Of a stretch of 64,000 nt of DNA, positions 22,262-33,627 are shown one piece after another. Source of the stretch: Asterias rubens (taxonomy: Eukaryota > Echinodermata > Asteroidea > Forcipulatida > Asteriidae); NCBI RefSeq assembly GCF_902459465.1, contig NC_047080.1, forward strand, positions 8,530,866 to 8,594,865, read 5' to 3'. The notes under the pieces were generated by a model. It was not told the origin of the DNA. It searched no databases and saw nothing but the letters and a program-made list of their open reading frames with translations. The position numbers and the translations under genes were made by a program. Numbering within the stretch: the stretch's first letter is position 1; each line of letters begins with the position of its first letter.

Positions 22262-22440
22262 TAGTCCTGCCGCCGATTTCACGAAATGCTAGGATTAATC
22301 CTATGTTAGGACAAGTGACCCGTCCTAACTTATGATGGGTTCAATGCGTCCTAACATCTATGGATACGGAACTGAACTCGTCCCAAGTGTAATCCTAAGT
22401 TGGGAAAGGTTTGGTGAAATCATGAAATCGACGGCTGGTA
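22262..22440. repeat. Imperfect palindromic MITE
   Basis: The ends GCCGATTTCACGAAAT and ATGAAATCGACGGC are inverted, with CCTAA/TTAGG motifs inside. A related segment is at about 20848-21003. Confidence 0.45.
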
Positions 22441-22830
22441 ATACGATAGAGCAAGTGGTGATACTGTTCCAAGTCACCCCCAAAGTCAAATGACACTCCG
22501 AATCAGCCTTTAGAATGAGATATTTTTTTCCTGGTACAATTTCTATAAATTGAACCTGTTTTCGACTGCATAAATTTGGTTGACCACACTCTCATGCAGT
22601 CAAAAATACTACAAATTAAAGTTCTGTATTAATGGAATTTGTTTAACAAACTCACTACATACTGCACTACATGTAACAATTGTTTCTAATTATATTAAAA
22701 TGATGGTTAAACCAACTAATTTCATTAAAACCTTTGTCTCGTTCTGTTTATTGTCATCAATGTAGACTGTTGTCTTTGTATCCTGAAGGAAGAAGCACCA
22801 TACAACACCCTCTTGAATAATAATAATACT

Positions 22831-23067
22831 GGGTCCGTTTGATTAGCCTTCTCGGGTCGACCCGTGCTCATCCGGATGACCCCCTGCCTAAGCTAATCAA
22901 ACGATCACTCACCCTCTCGCGGTGATATCGTGCCAGCCCCAAGTGACCCGTTCCACAAGCAGGGCACTTGGGGCTGCCTGGGGTGAGCCCCTGGAGCGAC
23001 GTCGCAACTATTTGAATGTACCGCGGGCAGATCGGGGTCGACCCGGGGAAGCTAATCCAACACACCC
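22831..23067. repeat. MITE family H copy
   Basis: The ends GGGTCCGTTTGATTAGCC and GGAAGCTAATCCAACACACC are inverted. Internal CCCCAAGTGACCC and GGGCACTTGGGG are also complementary, giving a nested hairpin. Confidence 0.65.
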
Positions 23068-23079
23068 TTTATAGCACTT

Positions 23080-23735
23080 TATCACACCCCTACAGGTGTA
23101 ACAAAGCACTCGGTATTTGTTCCTGCAAGGTATGTGGAACTGTACATTTTATGTGACCCTTTCCTTTATAGCACCATGTAATGGTTTACAAAGTGATGAG
23201 GCTGCCGATCAGACCAGCAACACCGGGGCGACCCCCCTTCTCTTTATGATTAGTGCACCGGGTTAATTTTACATGCACTACACAACACACAAGAAGGAGC
23301 AGCAATGTGGTCTTGCCTAAGGACACAAGTGTCATGACCGGGACTCGAACCCACACTCTGCTCAACAGAAACACCAGAGCTTGAGTCCATTGCTCTCATT
23401 TGCTCGTCCATGACATGCCATTAGTTGTGTCATTAGGGTGTCGTGGCCGAGCAAATAAAAGCATCAAATTCGGCAGAGTGTGGGTTTCGAATCCTGGTCG
23501 TGACACTTGTGTCCCTGAGCAAGACACTTAACTATAATTGCTTCTCTCCACCCAGGGGTAAATGGGTACCTGTGAGGGCAGAGATGGTTCTTGTGGTTGA
23601 TTTAGCCGAGTAGCACATATTAATGTTGCACAAGGCTGTATACTTCCCACCAGGGAGCTGAGATGGTTTAAGGAATGAATTAAGGCCCAGTAACCAGGAC
23701 TTTGGGACGCCCTCCGGGTGTGAAAAGCCTAATTA
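23080..23735. repeat. Inverted pair of SINE family B copies
   Basis: A minus-strand copy (23080-23425) lies head to head with a plus-strand copy (23443-23735). The 17-bp gap makes this an inverted repeat of roughly 200 bp per arm. Confidence 0.65.
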
Positions 23736-24676
23736 AAAAAACATTTGTCCATGCAAAAAGCACACCCAAAAAGGCAAAATACATGCAAGTCTTGGAACTT
23801 ATTTTGTTATTTAGACTCTTCAAACAGAGACTAGAGGCTTGAAGGTAAACTGTCCCTGTGCTGTTCATACAAATTGGTTCTCATGACTGCTACAGTCTAC
23901 AGGGTACCAGGCAAAGGTTGTGACACTGGTAAAATCTTCGAAGCATTTAATGCCTTATTTACAACTATTATTATTGAAGAAAATCATACAAAATCCCTTT
24001 TTACCATTGTTTACAACCAAGTCAAAACTTGTTATGTGATGCCCAATGCCAACGCCAAGGGCCAATTTCATAACCTTGCTTATTATGGTAAGCACGTTTT
24101 TTATGTGCTAACTATACCAAAGGTGTAAAGTGCCTTCACTTCAGTATTTTTAAGCGGCCTGATTTTGGCCCAGGGCATCACATGTAAAAGTACGAACATT
24201 GGTGTTTGAAACATTAATATTTAATATTAATGTTACAAAAAAATGGCAATTGAAAAAGTAGTAAATCAAATGGCAACATCTCTTTATAGTTGCCTAGAGG
24301 TAAGACTTGGCTATCTCAGCCTCAAGTTCAGTTACTTGCTAACTTGAGTTAACTCTAGCCTGGGCTTGTCCCAACTAGACTTGTGGACAATTCGTTAATG
24401 TTCTGCCGCAGGGAGATAGTCGAGTTGTGGCGGTGCTCTCGCAATATCACTGCTCTCAAGCGAACTGCTGGTTGCGGACTTCTACTCTGTCTTCAGAGCA
24501 GTAGTCTCGCTGGGCCAGCAGTCTCGCGAGAATACCGCGGGGAGATTCGGAATTATAGAGTCAGAACGCTTTTACCGCGACAGACATTTAACGACATGTC
24601 CACATGTCTAGTCCCAACTTGAGTTTTAACTCCAATTGGGCCTGTCCACACCATGGTCCAGACTAAAGTTTGATAT

Positions 24677-24939
24677 GTTCTAAACATAGAGTTATTATAA
24701 GAACTAGAGGGCGCACTGGCGTCATTCTGCACGCGCGTTGAATATGAAATACACGTTTGAGGGTTTTTTATTGAACGCTCACGCGATGCTGTTTGTTCAA
24801 CTTAAAAAATGGCCGCACAAACACACGCTGTGAGATGCCAGTTTTGTCAACTTAGAAAATGGCCGCCTGCGCGCATGCCGGAGTGCGTACATAGGCCAGT
24901 GCGCCCTCTAGTTCTTATATATAACTCTATGGTTCTAAA
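24677..24939. repeat. MITE with perfect ends and 8-bp target duplication
   Basis: GTTCTAAA occurs at 24677-24684 and 24932-24939. The 247-bp element between starts CATAGAGTTAT and ends ATAACTCTATG, with GGGCGCACTGG/CCAGTGCGCCC inside. The 8-bp duplication suggests a hAT-like mobiliser. The interior repeats AAAATGGCCGC twice. Confidence 0.75.
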
Positions 24940-25060
24940 TCTAGTCTGGTCTGCCCACTCTCTAATATAACTGGTCAGACATTTATCAATTTGGGCATGG
25001 TGTTGTACTCTTTAAAACCCGTAGGCTTAATACAGTAACCACTATAAACCCACTGATAGT

Positions 25061-25204
25061 ATATGGAAAAGTTTGCGGTAACACCACGTCATGAATATCT
25101 CTCAATGAATTGGGGTGGTTCTGAAAAGAACCTTTGGTTTTCAGAACCACCCCAACTCAATAAGATATATTCATTACATGGTGTTACCGCAAACTTTTCC
25201 ATAT
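25061..25204. repeat. Near-perfect 144-bp palindrome (MITE family I core)
   Basis: Arms of about 66 bp run from ATATGGAAAAGTTTGCGGTA to its complement at the right end, around a loop near GAACCTTTGGTT. Related but longer copies are at 43085-43198 (one arm) and 54813-55044. Confidence 0.75.
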
Positions 25205-25776
25205 CGTATTCCCACCATGCAAAAACTAAAAACCCAAAAGGGGTAAACAAATCACTACAGTACCGTACAAAGGTTCCTTTTTAACATCATAACGTTTTAA
25301 GGAAGAACAGTGATGGTAAGAACTAAACTGTAATTTAACGGTAATTTAAGAATTAAATGTATGATGACCCTTAAAATGGTGCAGCATTCTTGGGTTTGGT
25401 TGTTTTTCAACCCCCCCCCCCCTACCCATTTCGTCCCGAAGTTCACCTCTGTGATCTCTGGTTCAAATCTCACCTAGACCTGAGCCATACATGATACCGG
25501 TGGATTGGGTTCTATTCCCTGCCTGGGCCCAATTTAACTTTATGGAATTATGGTTGGTAACCAGTTTCTGTTAAGCAAGATTTTTCTGTGCTAAGCAAGT
25601 TTAAGCCTATAAGCACAAAAACTTGCTTAGCACAAAAAATGTTTACCTGGAACTGTGGAACCATTGTCCTTTTTCACTTAGCCAAGAAATTTGCTAAGCA
25701 AAATTTTCTGCTTACTGGATTTATGAAATTGGGCACAAGGTGCTTTTTGCACAGCATTTTTTTATCCCCAAATCCC

Positions 25777-26787
25777 TTAACATTTTGTTGACTCTTCTCT
25801 TTTTACTAAAACCACATTGTTGGTGATCCTACTGAGAAAAGCCTGCACTTTCTCCAAGGGCAGTGACGGACATTTATCCACCCACATTTTCTTCAGGTGC
25901 TCCATAACCAGGGGCTCCCAGTCTTTCGGTGAATTGGGCCCTGGGGAATGATCATTTAGGGTGACTGTGAAAATCATAGCCACATCTTTGAAGATCGCAT
26001 TATCCGTGTCGCAGTAACCATGAAACAGAAGCACAGAGCAGGGCGGGAGGTAGTCCAGATTAAAAACGGTTGCGACTTTCTTCCCGGGCTTTCCTTGGAA
26101 AGCTTTTCGCAGACCGCGATCCATATCCATTTTAGCTCGGTCAGCGTTCTGGTTTTGAAAGTCTTCACCGTCGATCTCATACAGGGAATCGTGAGGTTTT
26201 TCTTTGCCGAGGATCTCAGAGAGGGTCCTCCCAAGCTTCTGCACGAGGCACCTGGAGGTCTTTGAAGCATCCGGATGACTTCCAAATAGAAGGATGATCG
26301 GGCATTCTGGTTCAGATCTGATGTGGTAATTTACCGCAGCTTTGACCGTCACCCAGAGATCTTCTTCCTGTCCTGGGAAGTTTTTTCGGATGCTGCTTAT
26401 GTTTTCCTCCACAATATCGGCCACGTTTGAATTGCGCATGGAAGGTTTTCCAGAGCCTAACATACCATCTCCCACCCAGTAAGAAGCCCCAACGAATACT
26501 ACTAGTACTGCTAGAGCTGCCACAAATAATACTTTGGACAAGCTGGAGTACTGACTCTGTTCAGACACTACCTTTTTCTTCTTGTATTGGGCTTTTGAAT
26601 CTGGTGTGACTGCCTTGGCTCTTGGGTGTGCATCTTTGTTTTGTTGTTTATTTGGTTTCAAGTACCTCTCGCGTACTTCCAGAGATGAATCCCCGGAGGC
26701 GGCATCTATCGCCGACGACTCCGACATGTCCTTATCTTTTAAAAGCGTTTGCGATCTTGTGACCGGCATTGAGATGGCTGTTCGCAT
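25777..26787 (-). CDS. TOR1AIP1: Torsin-activating protein, LAP1/LULL1 (TOR1AIP) type
   Basis: The coding part is one exon of 336 aa. Residues 1-85 are a polar, basic nuclear/cytosolic segment, 86-105 a single transmembrane helix (VLFVAALAVLVVFVGASYWV), and 106-336 the lumenal domain. That domain is the inactive AAA-like fold by which LAP1 and LULL1 activate the torsin ATPase in the nuclear envelope and ER. Family marks are CDTDNAIFKDVAMIFTV (from 259), close to the vertebrate motif, and LSRITNNVVLV near the C-terminus, whose Arg320 aligns with the arginine finger. The N-terminus is much shorter than vertebrate LAP1. The first ATG in the exon is at 26787; MPVTRSQ at 26769 is an alternative start. 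A splice acceptor (TTTTAATTGCAG) ends at 26809, so a 5' UTR exon lies upstream. The choice between TOR1AIP1 and TOR1AIP2 is not resolvable, so the symbol is nominal. Confidence 0.88.
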   Translation of the reverse strand: MRTAISMPVTRSQTLLKDKDMSESSAIDAASGDSSLEVRERYLKPNKQQNKDAHPRAKAVTPDSKAQYKKKKVVSEQSQYSSLSKVLFVAALAVLVVFVGASYWVGDGMLGSGKPSMRNSNVADIVEENISSIRKNFPGQEEDLWVTVKAAVNYHIRSEPECPIILLFGSHPDASKTSRCLVQKLGRTLSEILGKEKPHDSLYEIDGEDFQNQNADRAKMDMDRGLRKAFQGKPGKKVATVFNLDYLPPCSVLLFHGYCDTDNAIFKDVAMIFTVTLNDHSPGPNSPKDWEPLVMEHLKKMWVDKCPSLPLEKVQAFLSRITNNVVLVKREESTKC

Positions 26788-26808
26788 GGCCTCACAAGTT
26801 TGAAAACA

Positions 26809-28307
26809 CTGCAATTAAAACATAAATCATTTGTTATTTTTTGGAACTTGCACACTTTCTAGAATAGGCCTACTTTTTAATTTATGGACAAGTCGTAATA
26901 GTCTGCCGCGGTGATAGCGAAAAGCTAGTTGCGATAACATAAGGAGGGAGGAGGGTTACGTTATTGCAACTAGCGAAAAGCATGCTGTTTTTAGAGTAGG
27001 ACAGAGAGTCCTAGAGTAAGGACAGAGATTTACTCTATGATTTGTGCGGTAGTCTACTGGTTTTTTTTTAGGGTGTTTTAAAATAAGATTTCACACAGAC
27101 AAAACAAAATTGAAATTTAGAATTAAAAAACAAAATTGAATTTTTAGAGTTAGATTTGAAAAAAACTTATTTATCTTATTTATATTTATTTTATGAATTG
27201 AATGATTGACTGTGAAATTTCATTCATTTCATTTATCGTAGGAGGTCCTGTTTTCGAGGTGTCCCTAAAATCGTTGCAAATATTTTACCTCTCTGTGCGC
27301 GATGTAAAGAGTCCCTAGATAAAAATTGTGTGTTTTTATTTGCCAAGCAAAGAGTCTCCTCTCCCTTGACCAAAACTTAGAAACACGTAAGGCTCCACTG
27401 GATATTTGCACTTGTAAATGCAAAAAGTTTGTTATTTTAGGCATTTCTACAAGGTACACAAATATGTCATAATGTTGAGGCCATAATATTGAGGCCATAT
27501 AAAAATATTTGCCCACCGAAAAAGTTTCATCAAACACTATTTCAATTCACAAATCATGATGATCAAACCATGTGACTGAATATTTTGCTGAGCATTCTGG
27601 AAAAAAAATACAGAGGCTTAAAGAAGCCATGTGCCTTATATCATTTTCTAATATTTTTTGAGATTTTTTTGTTTAACCCTCTGATCAATATTATAATATT
27701 AAAATTTAAACGATCAGCTTGTTGATTCAATTATCACTGTTTATTTATACGCTTTATTATAAATTTTAAGAGAAAAAACAAATAAATGTCAGATTTGAAA
27801 GCCAATGATTATTCACACTTTTTTTTAAATTATTTATTTTTGTTATTTTTTGCAAATTACCATTGTAATTTTAAAATTTCAGTAAAAAATATTTTGAATA
27901 AAACGAAGACAACTGCTGGCTATAGAGTAATACACAGAGTCTCAAAGAACACTTGTAGTCACTGTAGATGTTTCTTCCATGTATGGCTTCACCGGGAAAC
28001 TATGCTTTCTTGTTTGCCGTGAAAACAGGAAAAACTCAATCAAAACAAATGGGGCCAGTTGAAGTCATCGAAGATTGGTGTGTAGTGTGAACATTTCAAT
28101 GTCCATCAAGTTTGAAATATGTTTGCATACTTCATATTAACAAAAGAAGGTAATTAGGGCATCGGTTGATATAAGGCATCATTATTTGTTTCCCAATTCT
28201 AAGAAAAAGGCATAATAGCATGAAAACTGGTAAGGGTAGGATATATTTTAATTTCAAACGTTGCTCCATAAAAAACCCATATAATAGGCCATATCTGAAC
28301 TGATATA
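26809..28307. other. 5' flank or intron of LAP1-like gene
   Basis: AT-rich DNA expected to hold the first non-coding exon and promoter of the minus-strand gene. No exon boundary could be placed and no dispersed repeat was recognised. Confidence 0.3.
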
Positions 28308-28308
28308 A

Positions 28309-28454
28309 AAACCCATGTGGAAAAGTTTCCGTATGGCGCCACCACTTTTTCATTCTAAATAGAATAATATCTAATTTACCTGATTGATATATCCCTTTTT
28401 GTAAAAATGAGTGAAAAAGTGGTGGCGCCATACGGAAAGTTATCCAAACCCATG
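28309..28454. repeat. MITE family J copy with 9-bp duplication
   Basis: AAACCCATG at 28309-28317 and 28446-28454 flanks an element with ends GGAAAAGTTTCCGTATGG and CCATACGGAAAGTTATCC. The GTGGCGCCA block is next to each end. Confidence 0.75.
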
Positions 28455-28656
28455 GAATCACAAACTACAAAATGTTTACTTTACCGTGCTTTTAATCTTC
28501 TTCAAAATTCACTCTTGACTGGGGGGAATACCCAACGACATTCATATTCTTGCTGTGTCCCGCGTTTGTTTATTTCACTGATGGAGAGAGAGCTCGAGAG
28601 AGAGCACCGAGAACATCAATCAAGTAAGTACAGCGCCCTCTATATTTCACAGAAAG

Positions 28657-28791
28657 TAAGGCCGTGTCCGAAACGGCGACTTCGGCTACAGCTACGGCTA
28701 GATCGCGCGCGTCTGCCTATTCTTCAACACTGGTAGACGCGCTGATCTAGACGTAGCTGTAGCCGAAGTCGTCGTTTCGGACACGGCCTAA
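28657..28791. repeat. Harbinger-like MITE with TAA duplication
   Basis: TAA at 28657-28659 and 28789-28791 borders a 129-bp element with perfect ends GGCCGTGTCCGAAACG / CGTTTCGGACACGGCC and further inverted CGACTTCGGCTACAGCTACG. A 3-bp TWA-type duplication is typical of PIF/Harbinger elements. Confidence 0.7.
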
Positions 28792-29553
28792 TTTTCTTTA
28801 GCAGATTAAGATTACCAGTTAAAAATGCCATGTAGTATAATGTACACCATTTCGGGACTGGTGTCCTGTTAATTCTTGCTAATAATAGCAGGTTGTTGTA
28901 ACATAATCGATCGTAGACTGGCCCCCAGTCAGTCGTCGTGTTCATTGCATCAGTGGTTCATTGTCGTGTTGTAAAGTGTGACGTCATTGGCCTTGGTTTT
29001 GTAAAAGCGTACCGTTTTGTTGTTGCACGGACATATACACACCCCATAGACATTGTACATCCAGCGCCCGACCCACATGTCACAACACACAACCCTGTGA
29101 ATGTTTGGCGAATTTATTCCACTTTATAGCAGTATTTCGACGGAAAAGAGGGATTGTAAGTAAATTTTGTTGACAATAAATATTTTGTTAAGTTTTAAAT
29201 AAATGTATTTAGTCGGTAAATTGCGGGGATATTGTATTTACAGGGGGACAAGGCCAGTAAAAATATATTTAATTTTAAACTGTCACCTGTGACTTGATGA
29301 CTTGTGTGTAATTTAAATGTGAATTTCTCGTCAGCAAAGCACGCATGGAGGATGGATATATGCATGGGAAAATTCTGTTCTTCAGGCGAGGTATCACATG
29401 ACCCTTATCAATATCCTTATCATATGTATTATACTTGTCTACGCTCACTACTGTACTAGTGACACTAGGTTTAAAATTTACTGGAAACTTGTTATCATCA
29501 AGGCAGGGGCAAAACACACGAATCTACCAGTCTTCTCTTATTTTTATTATAAA

Positions 29554-29842
29554 CTTTTATCGGAAAAGTTTCCGTATGGCGCCACCACTTTTTCATTCGA
29601 AATAAAATAATATAGGGAAAAGTTTCCGTATGGCGCCACCACTTTTTCATTCGATATTAAATAATATAGTATCTAATTAACCTCAAATGAGATATCTCTT
29701 TTTGTAAAAATGAGTGAAAAGGTGGTGGCGCCATACGGAAAGTTATCCTAATATAGTATCTAATTTACCTGATTGATATATCCCTTTTTGTAAAAATGAG
29801 TGAAAAAGTGGTGGCGCCATACGAAAAGTTATCCCTTTTATC
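29554..29842. repeat. MITE family J inserted into another family J copy
   Basis: The outer element 29562-29834 is flanked by CTTTTATC (29554-29561 and 29835-29842). Inside it, an inner element 29616-29748 is flanked by TAATATAG (29608-29615 and 29749-29756). Both have the same GGAAAAGTTTCCGTATGG ends. Confidence 0.85.
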
Positions 29843-30089
29843 TTCCAGTACGCGCTAATCCACCACTCAGAAGCTCGAACTACTAGGGGGATAAAAACAT
29901 ATATGCTACGACCTCTGTTTTATAACCTACTTCCTCTGTTTTTATTACACAGTGCGTATTGTGAAATGTCATTTTGTCACGCTCCGTATACGGACAGTGC
30001 AAAAATTACATTCTAAACTTTGTGCGCATGAACTAACGCTCTGAAGTTTTAAATTTTGCACGTTGCAAGTGAGACTGGAAGATAAATTT

Positions 30090-30228
30090 GTTATCACACG
30101 CGCGCTCGTGAAATACGAAAAAATATAGCGCGTCTGCATCCCATATCCAACTCGGCTTTCGGCCTCGTTGGATATGGGATGCAGAAGCGCTATATTTTTT
30201 CGTATTCCACTCGCGCTTGTGTGATAAC
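30090..30228. repeat. Palindrome with 60-bp arms
   Basis: GTTATCACACGCGCGCTCGT at the left matches the complement at the right end, and ATCCCATATCCAAC pairs with GTTGGATATGGGAT around a short TCGGCTTTCGGCC-rich centre. Confidence 0.75.
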
Positions 30229-31388
30229 TTATAATATTAATACAATATCGTAGCGTCATACGATATCAACCCTCATATGTTTTCGAACCCCCAACTTTGA
30301 TTCCCGTTTACTGCGAAATTGTGCAAGCTGCACCGGTGACAGAAGCTATGCAGTTTACTCATGGACTGTATTTTTATCAGGCTTAATCATGCTGAGAATA
30401 AAGTTTCCTGGCGTTGGTTATGCTCAAATATTTATAAAACGATTGATTTTTGGTACAAACCACTAGTGCATTATTATGCCAACATTCAAATGAGTCAAAG
30501 AAACATCATCCAACCTCGAAAGTTCCAAACAAAATTACTATCTGCAAGATTGAGTTTCATTCTGTGTTAGTCACTAGATGGATCACTTGAGGTGGTTACT
30601 ATTTGGGATTCTCTGGTGTTATATGAGGAAAAAATTAAAATATTTTAAGTGAAAATGAAAAAAAAAAAATGTTTTTGATTAACTGCATACTGTAATAAAT
30701 TCCAGCAAGCGTAAAATATAATACATCTATATTATCATAGATTAGTTTCTTATCTCCTGAAACAAAACATTACTGGTCTAAAAAGGGGGAAACCGGCTTG
30801 TTATGAAGTGTGTGTGTTTAAAGGGGGGTGGGGTGTTTTACTATCATGCCTTATGATATCTCTCGATTCTAATATTTAGCCATAAAAAATGCCTTGGGAC
30901 AAAAATGTGATTAAATTTGTTAAGTAGTAATTACATAATTCTTTGATTTATTTTGCACGCCATACTTGCTTCGGAATATTCAATAAAATACCAACCAATG
31001 AAAGGTGTGAAAACATATGACGTTGCTCCAATGTCGTGCATGCATTATAAGCACTGTTAATGGCGGACTGTCTCTCGCAACGTAAAACCAAAACTTTAAA
31101 AATTTCAACACACACCATGAAGTGTAAGTGTTATTGTTAAAAAATTGGATAGATGATTTGAAAAAAAAACATTCAGTTTTTGATTGTGAACAATTTTCCT
31201 GTTGTCCTACTGAAAACACATGACACCAGGATATAATACAAGACTGGTTAGATTCTATAAATTTACGTTATCGGTATCTAGGTAGATTCGAGTGTTTAAA
31301 AATACAAAACGTTAACACTTTTTAATTTTAGTACTAGTAGTGACAAGTTTTATTACTCCAATTTAAAAGTGTTACCTTTTTTGCTTTA
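30229..31388. other. Intergenic stretch, nothing recognised
   Basis: AT-rich DNA with an A run at about 30658-30669. No gene, inverted repeat or dispersed repeat was recognised. Confidence 0.3.
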
Positions 31389-31880
31389 TATCAATATAAA
31401 CCACAAGGGAAACTGACTGGGTAAATTTTGAAATGATTTTGGGGGTTGAACAAAGAATTGACTGGAGTGGGATTCGAACCAACGACCTCCGGATTAACGT
31501 GCCGGCGCTCTACCAACTGAGCTATCTAGCCCTATATTGGCGGTGTCCCTATTTTGTCAATATTTTTGTTCGGGGGTGCCAGTCAGAAGCCATTCAACCG
31601 TTAACTGCCGTGTAGCCAGGGATCACACCCAAATTACGATACAACCTGGGAAGCGGCAGCCAGGGGATCACCTTAAGGGGATGCGACTTTTTGTTTCAGA
31701 TATCAATATAAACCACAAGGGAAACTGACTGGGTAAATTTTGAAATGATTTTGGGGGTTGAACAAAGAATTGACTGGAGTGGGATTCGAACCAACGACCT
31801 CCGGACTAACGTGCCGGCGCTCTACCAACTGAGCTATCTAGCCCTATATTGGCGGTGTCACTATTTTGTCAATATTTTTG
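31389..31880 (-). repeat. 180-bp direct repeats, each with a tRNA-like segment
   Basis: 31389-31568 and 31701-31880 differ at two positions only. Each carries, on the minus strand, GCTCAGTTGGTAGAGCG (A box) and GGTTCGAATCCC (B box). The acceptor stem does not pair and loop position 33 is not T, so these are not functional tRNAs. The 132 bp between is unique here. Tandem SINE copies or an LTR-like pair are the options. Confidence 0.7.
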
Positions 31881-32689
31881 CTCTAATGACGGTTTGATTT
31901 AAAGTATTACTAATAATTATTTTTAAAATAAATTGATAATGTTTTCTTTCTGGAGGCTGCCCTACATGTATCCCTAGCCTGTGCAACCTTTCACTGTTGT
32001 TAACTAACCCCATGGAGGTCCCTAATTAAAAGTATTACTATTAATAATATCTGCACAGTGATTATTGTTGATTTGTTATTTTGTGTAGCCTATACTGTAC
32101 TTTTGTAATTTTAATGATTTATACTTGTACACCAGAGTGAATTTCACTGTATTTTAAATGTGTGACTAGTAAAACCTGTTACTGGGGCGCTTTATATCCC
32201 ACTGCACTACTTGTTTTTAGAAATTTGTAATATATATATCACTCGTAAAAGCCCCTCATACATTTTTTTTTAAGGCACGTGCGAAACCACCATTTTCTCT
32301 GTTCTCACAAAAAAATGCCCCAAAATTACAGAAATATCCAATGAAATTGCTTGAGAAACGTCTTCTGGCCTCTCCATATTGAAGATGCAATATCAGTCAT
32401 AAAATTTTGTTCATGGTAATTTTTTGTGCTCCAAAATGATGATTTAAAAGACCATCCATCACGTCGAGTGTTCTTAGATGACTCTCTGCTTGATCGGAGT
32501 GCCCTGCCTACCGCGTGCACACTGCTACTATGCGGAAGGCAGGGCACACATTTTTGGGTTAAATTGGTCCCTACTTGACTGCGTGGGGTTTTCCTCCCAC
32601 ATCTAAAACTGAAATTTCTTCATCATCTTCTCTTCTCGTTTGGCGGCTCTAATTAGAGCATTGAGTGAGAACATTATCCAGACTACATT

Positions 32690-32890
32690 GTATGTTCTGA
32701 CACCCCTATGTTCCGACATCCGTATGTTCTGACATCCCTATATGCTTCCAACAACTCAACCTATATTATGACACCCCCATGTTCCGACATCCCTATTAGG
32801 CTAAGTTCCAACACCCCTATGTTCCGACACCCCTTCAGACAACCCTTGCACCCCTGTGTTCCGAAAACTCTCATGTTCCAGACAATCTGC
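32690..32890 (+). repeat. Irregular tandem repeat CACCCCTATGTTCCGACA
   Basis: About ten imperfect units of TTCCGACAtCCcTATG spread over 200 bp. It follows a SINE family C body fragment at 32560-32695. Confidence 0.65.
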
Positions 32891-33087
32891 ATCTAAATTT
32901 TGTGTTAGCCATTTTTCAAGAAAAAAAACTGTGCAACTTAAGGGAACTACACCTCCAGCCGTAATTTAATCCATAATCAGACTGGTAGCCTCAATATGTT
33001 CCGTGGTGTTTCGGCTGCCTCGCTCCGCTCTTGCGTTGTGCCTTTGAAAATTTTCCATTTTTTTTTTCGAAGGGCAGTTGCATGCCT

Positions 33088-33545
33088 GATAAGTCATCTC
33101 AGTGTTGTAGCCACGGTGGGCGGTCAGGGGTCAAAATTCAGTGTATTTTCATGGTAGTCGGCAGGGCTATCTAGTAACCGAGAAGTGTTAGTATCCCCGA
33201 CGAGGTTTTGGTTGCCCAAAAAACACATTGAGTCACGACACAAACTTTACAATGCACCATCAGCACAGTTCATTGCGGTTTGTGATATTGATTTTGACAT
33301 TATTTTCCCACTAGCCCGCCGGGCTATCAAACTGGAAAAATGAGTAGCCTGGCTGTAAATCTGGTAGTCCCGGGCTAGCGGGCTAGTGGCAACTTCGACC
33401 CCTGGCGGTGCTGGGCAGGCCTGCCCAGGACTCACAATTTTTGCCCTGCATTCCGTGCAAAACACAATGTGCCCACCGGCAGAGATTTCCCCTAGAATAA
33501 ATCGAAATATTGTCCACTGTGCATTGATTTGAGACACAGGTATTT
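33088..33545. repeat. Dispersed repeat, inverted relative to 35705-35860
   Basis: CACAATGTGCCCACC, TCCACTGTGCATTGAT and GTTGTAGCCACGGTGGGC recur in inverted form at 35705-35860. An unrelated block separates the parts in this copy. Confidence 0.5.
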
Positions 33546-33627
33546 TAAAGGAGAATGAAATGACACAGAGAAAGAATTCATTCAAAAGGTTGTTCAATTT
33601 TTTGCACGGTCACATAACAAAAACAAG

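Noticed and set aside
24383-24622. 79-residue open frame
   Set aside because: It sits between inverted repeat fragments (TAGACTTGTGGAC and CCACATGTCTAG), with no family similarity recognised.
31433-31540. Functional tRNA gene on the minus strand
   Set aside because: A and B boxes are good but the acceptor stem does not pair and the anticodon loop lacks T at position 33. The duplicate at 31745-31852 confirms a repeat.
33247-33597. 116-residue open frame on the minus strand
   Set aside because: Most of it lies in a dispersed repeat that recurs inverted at 35705-35860 without an open frame.
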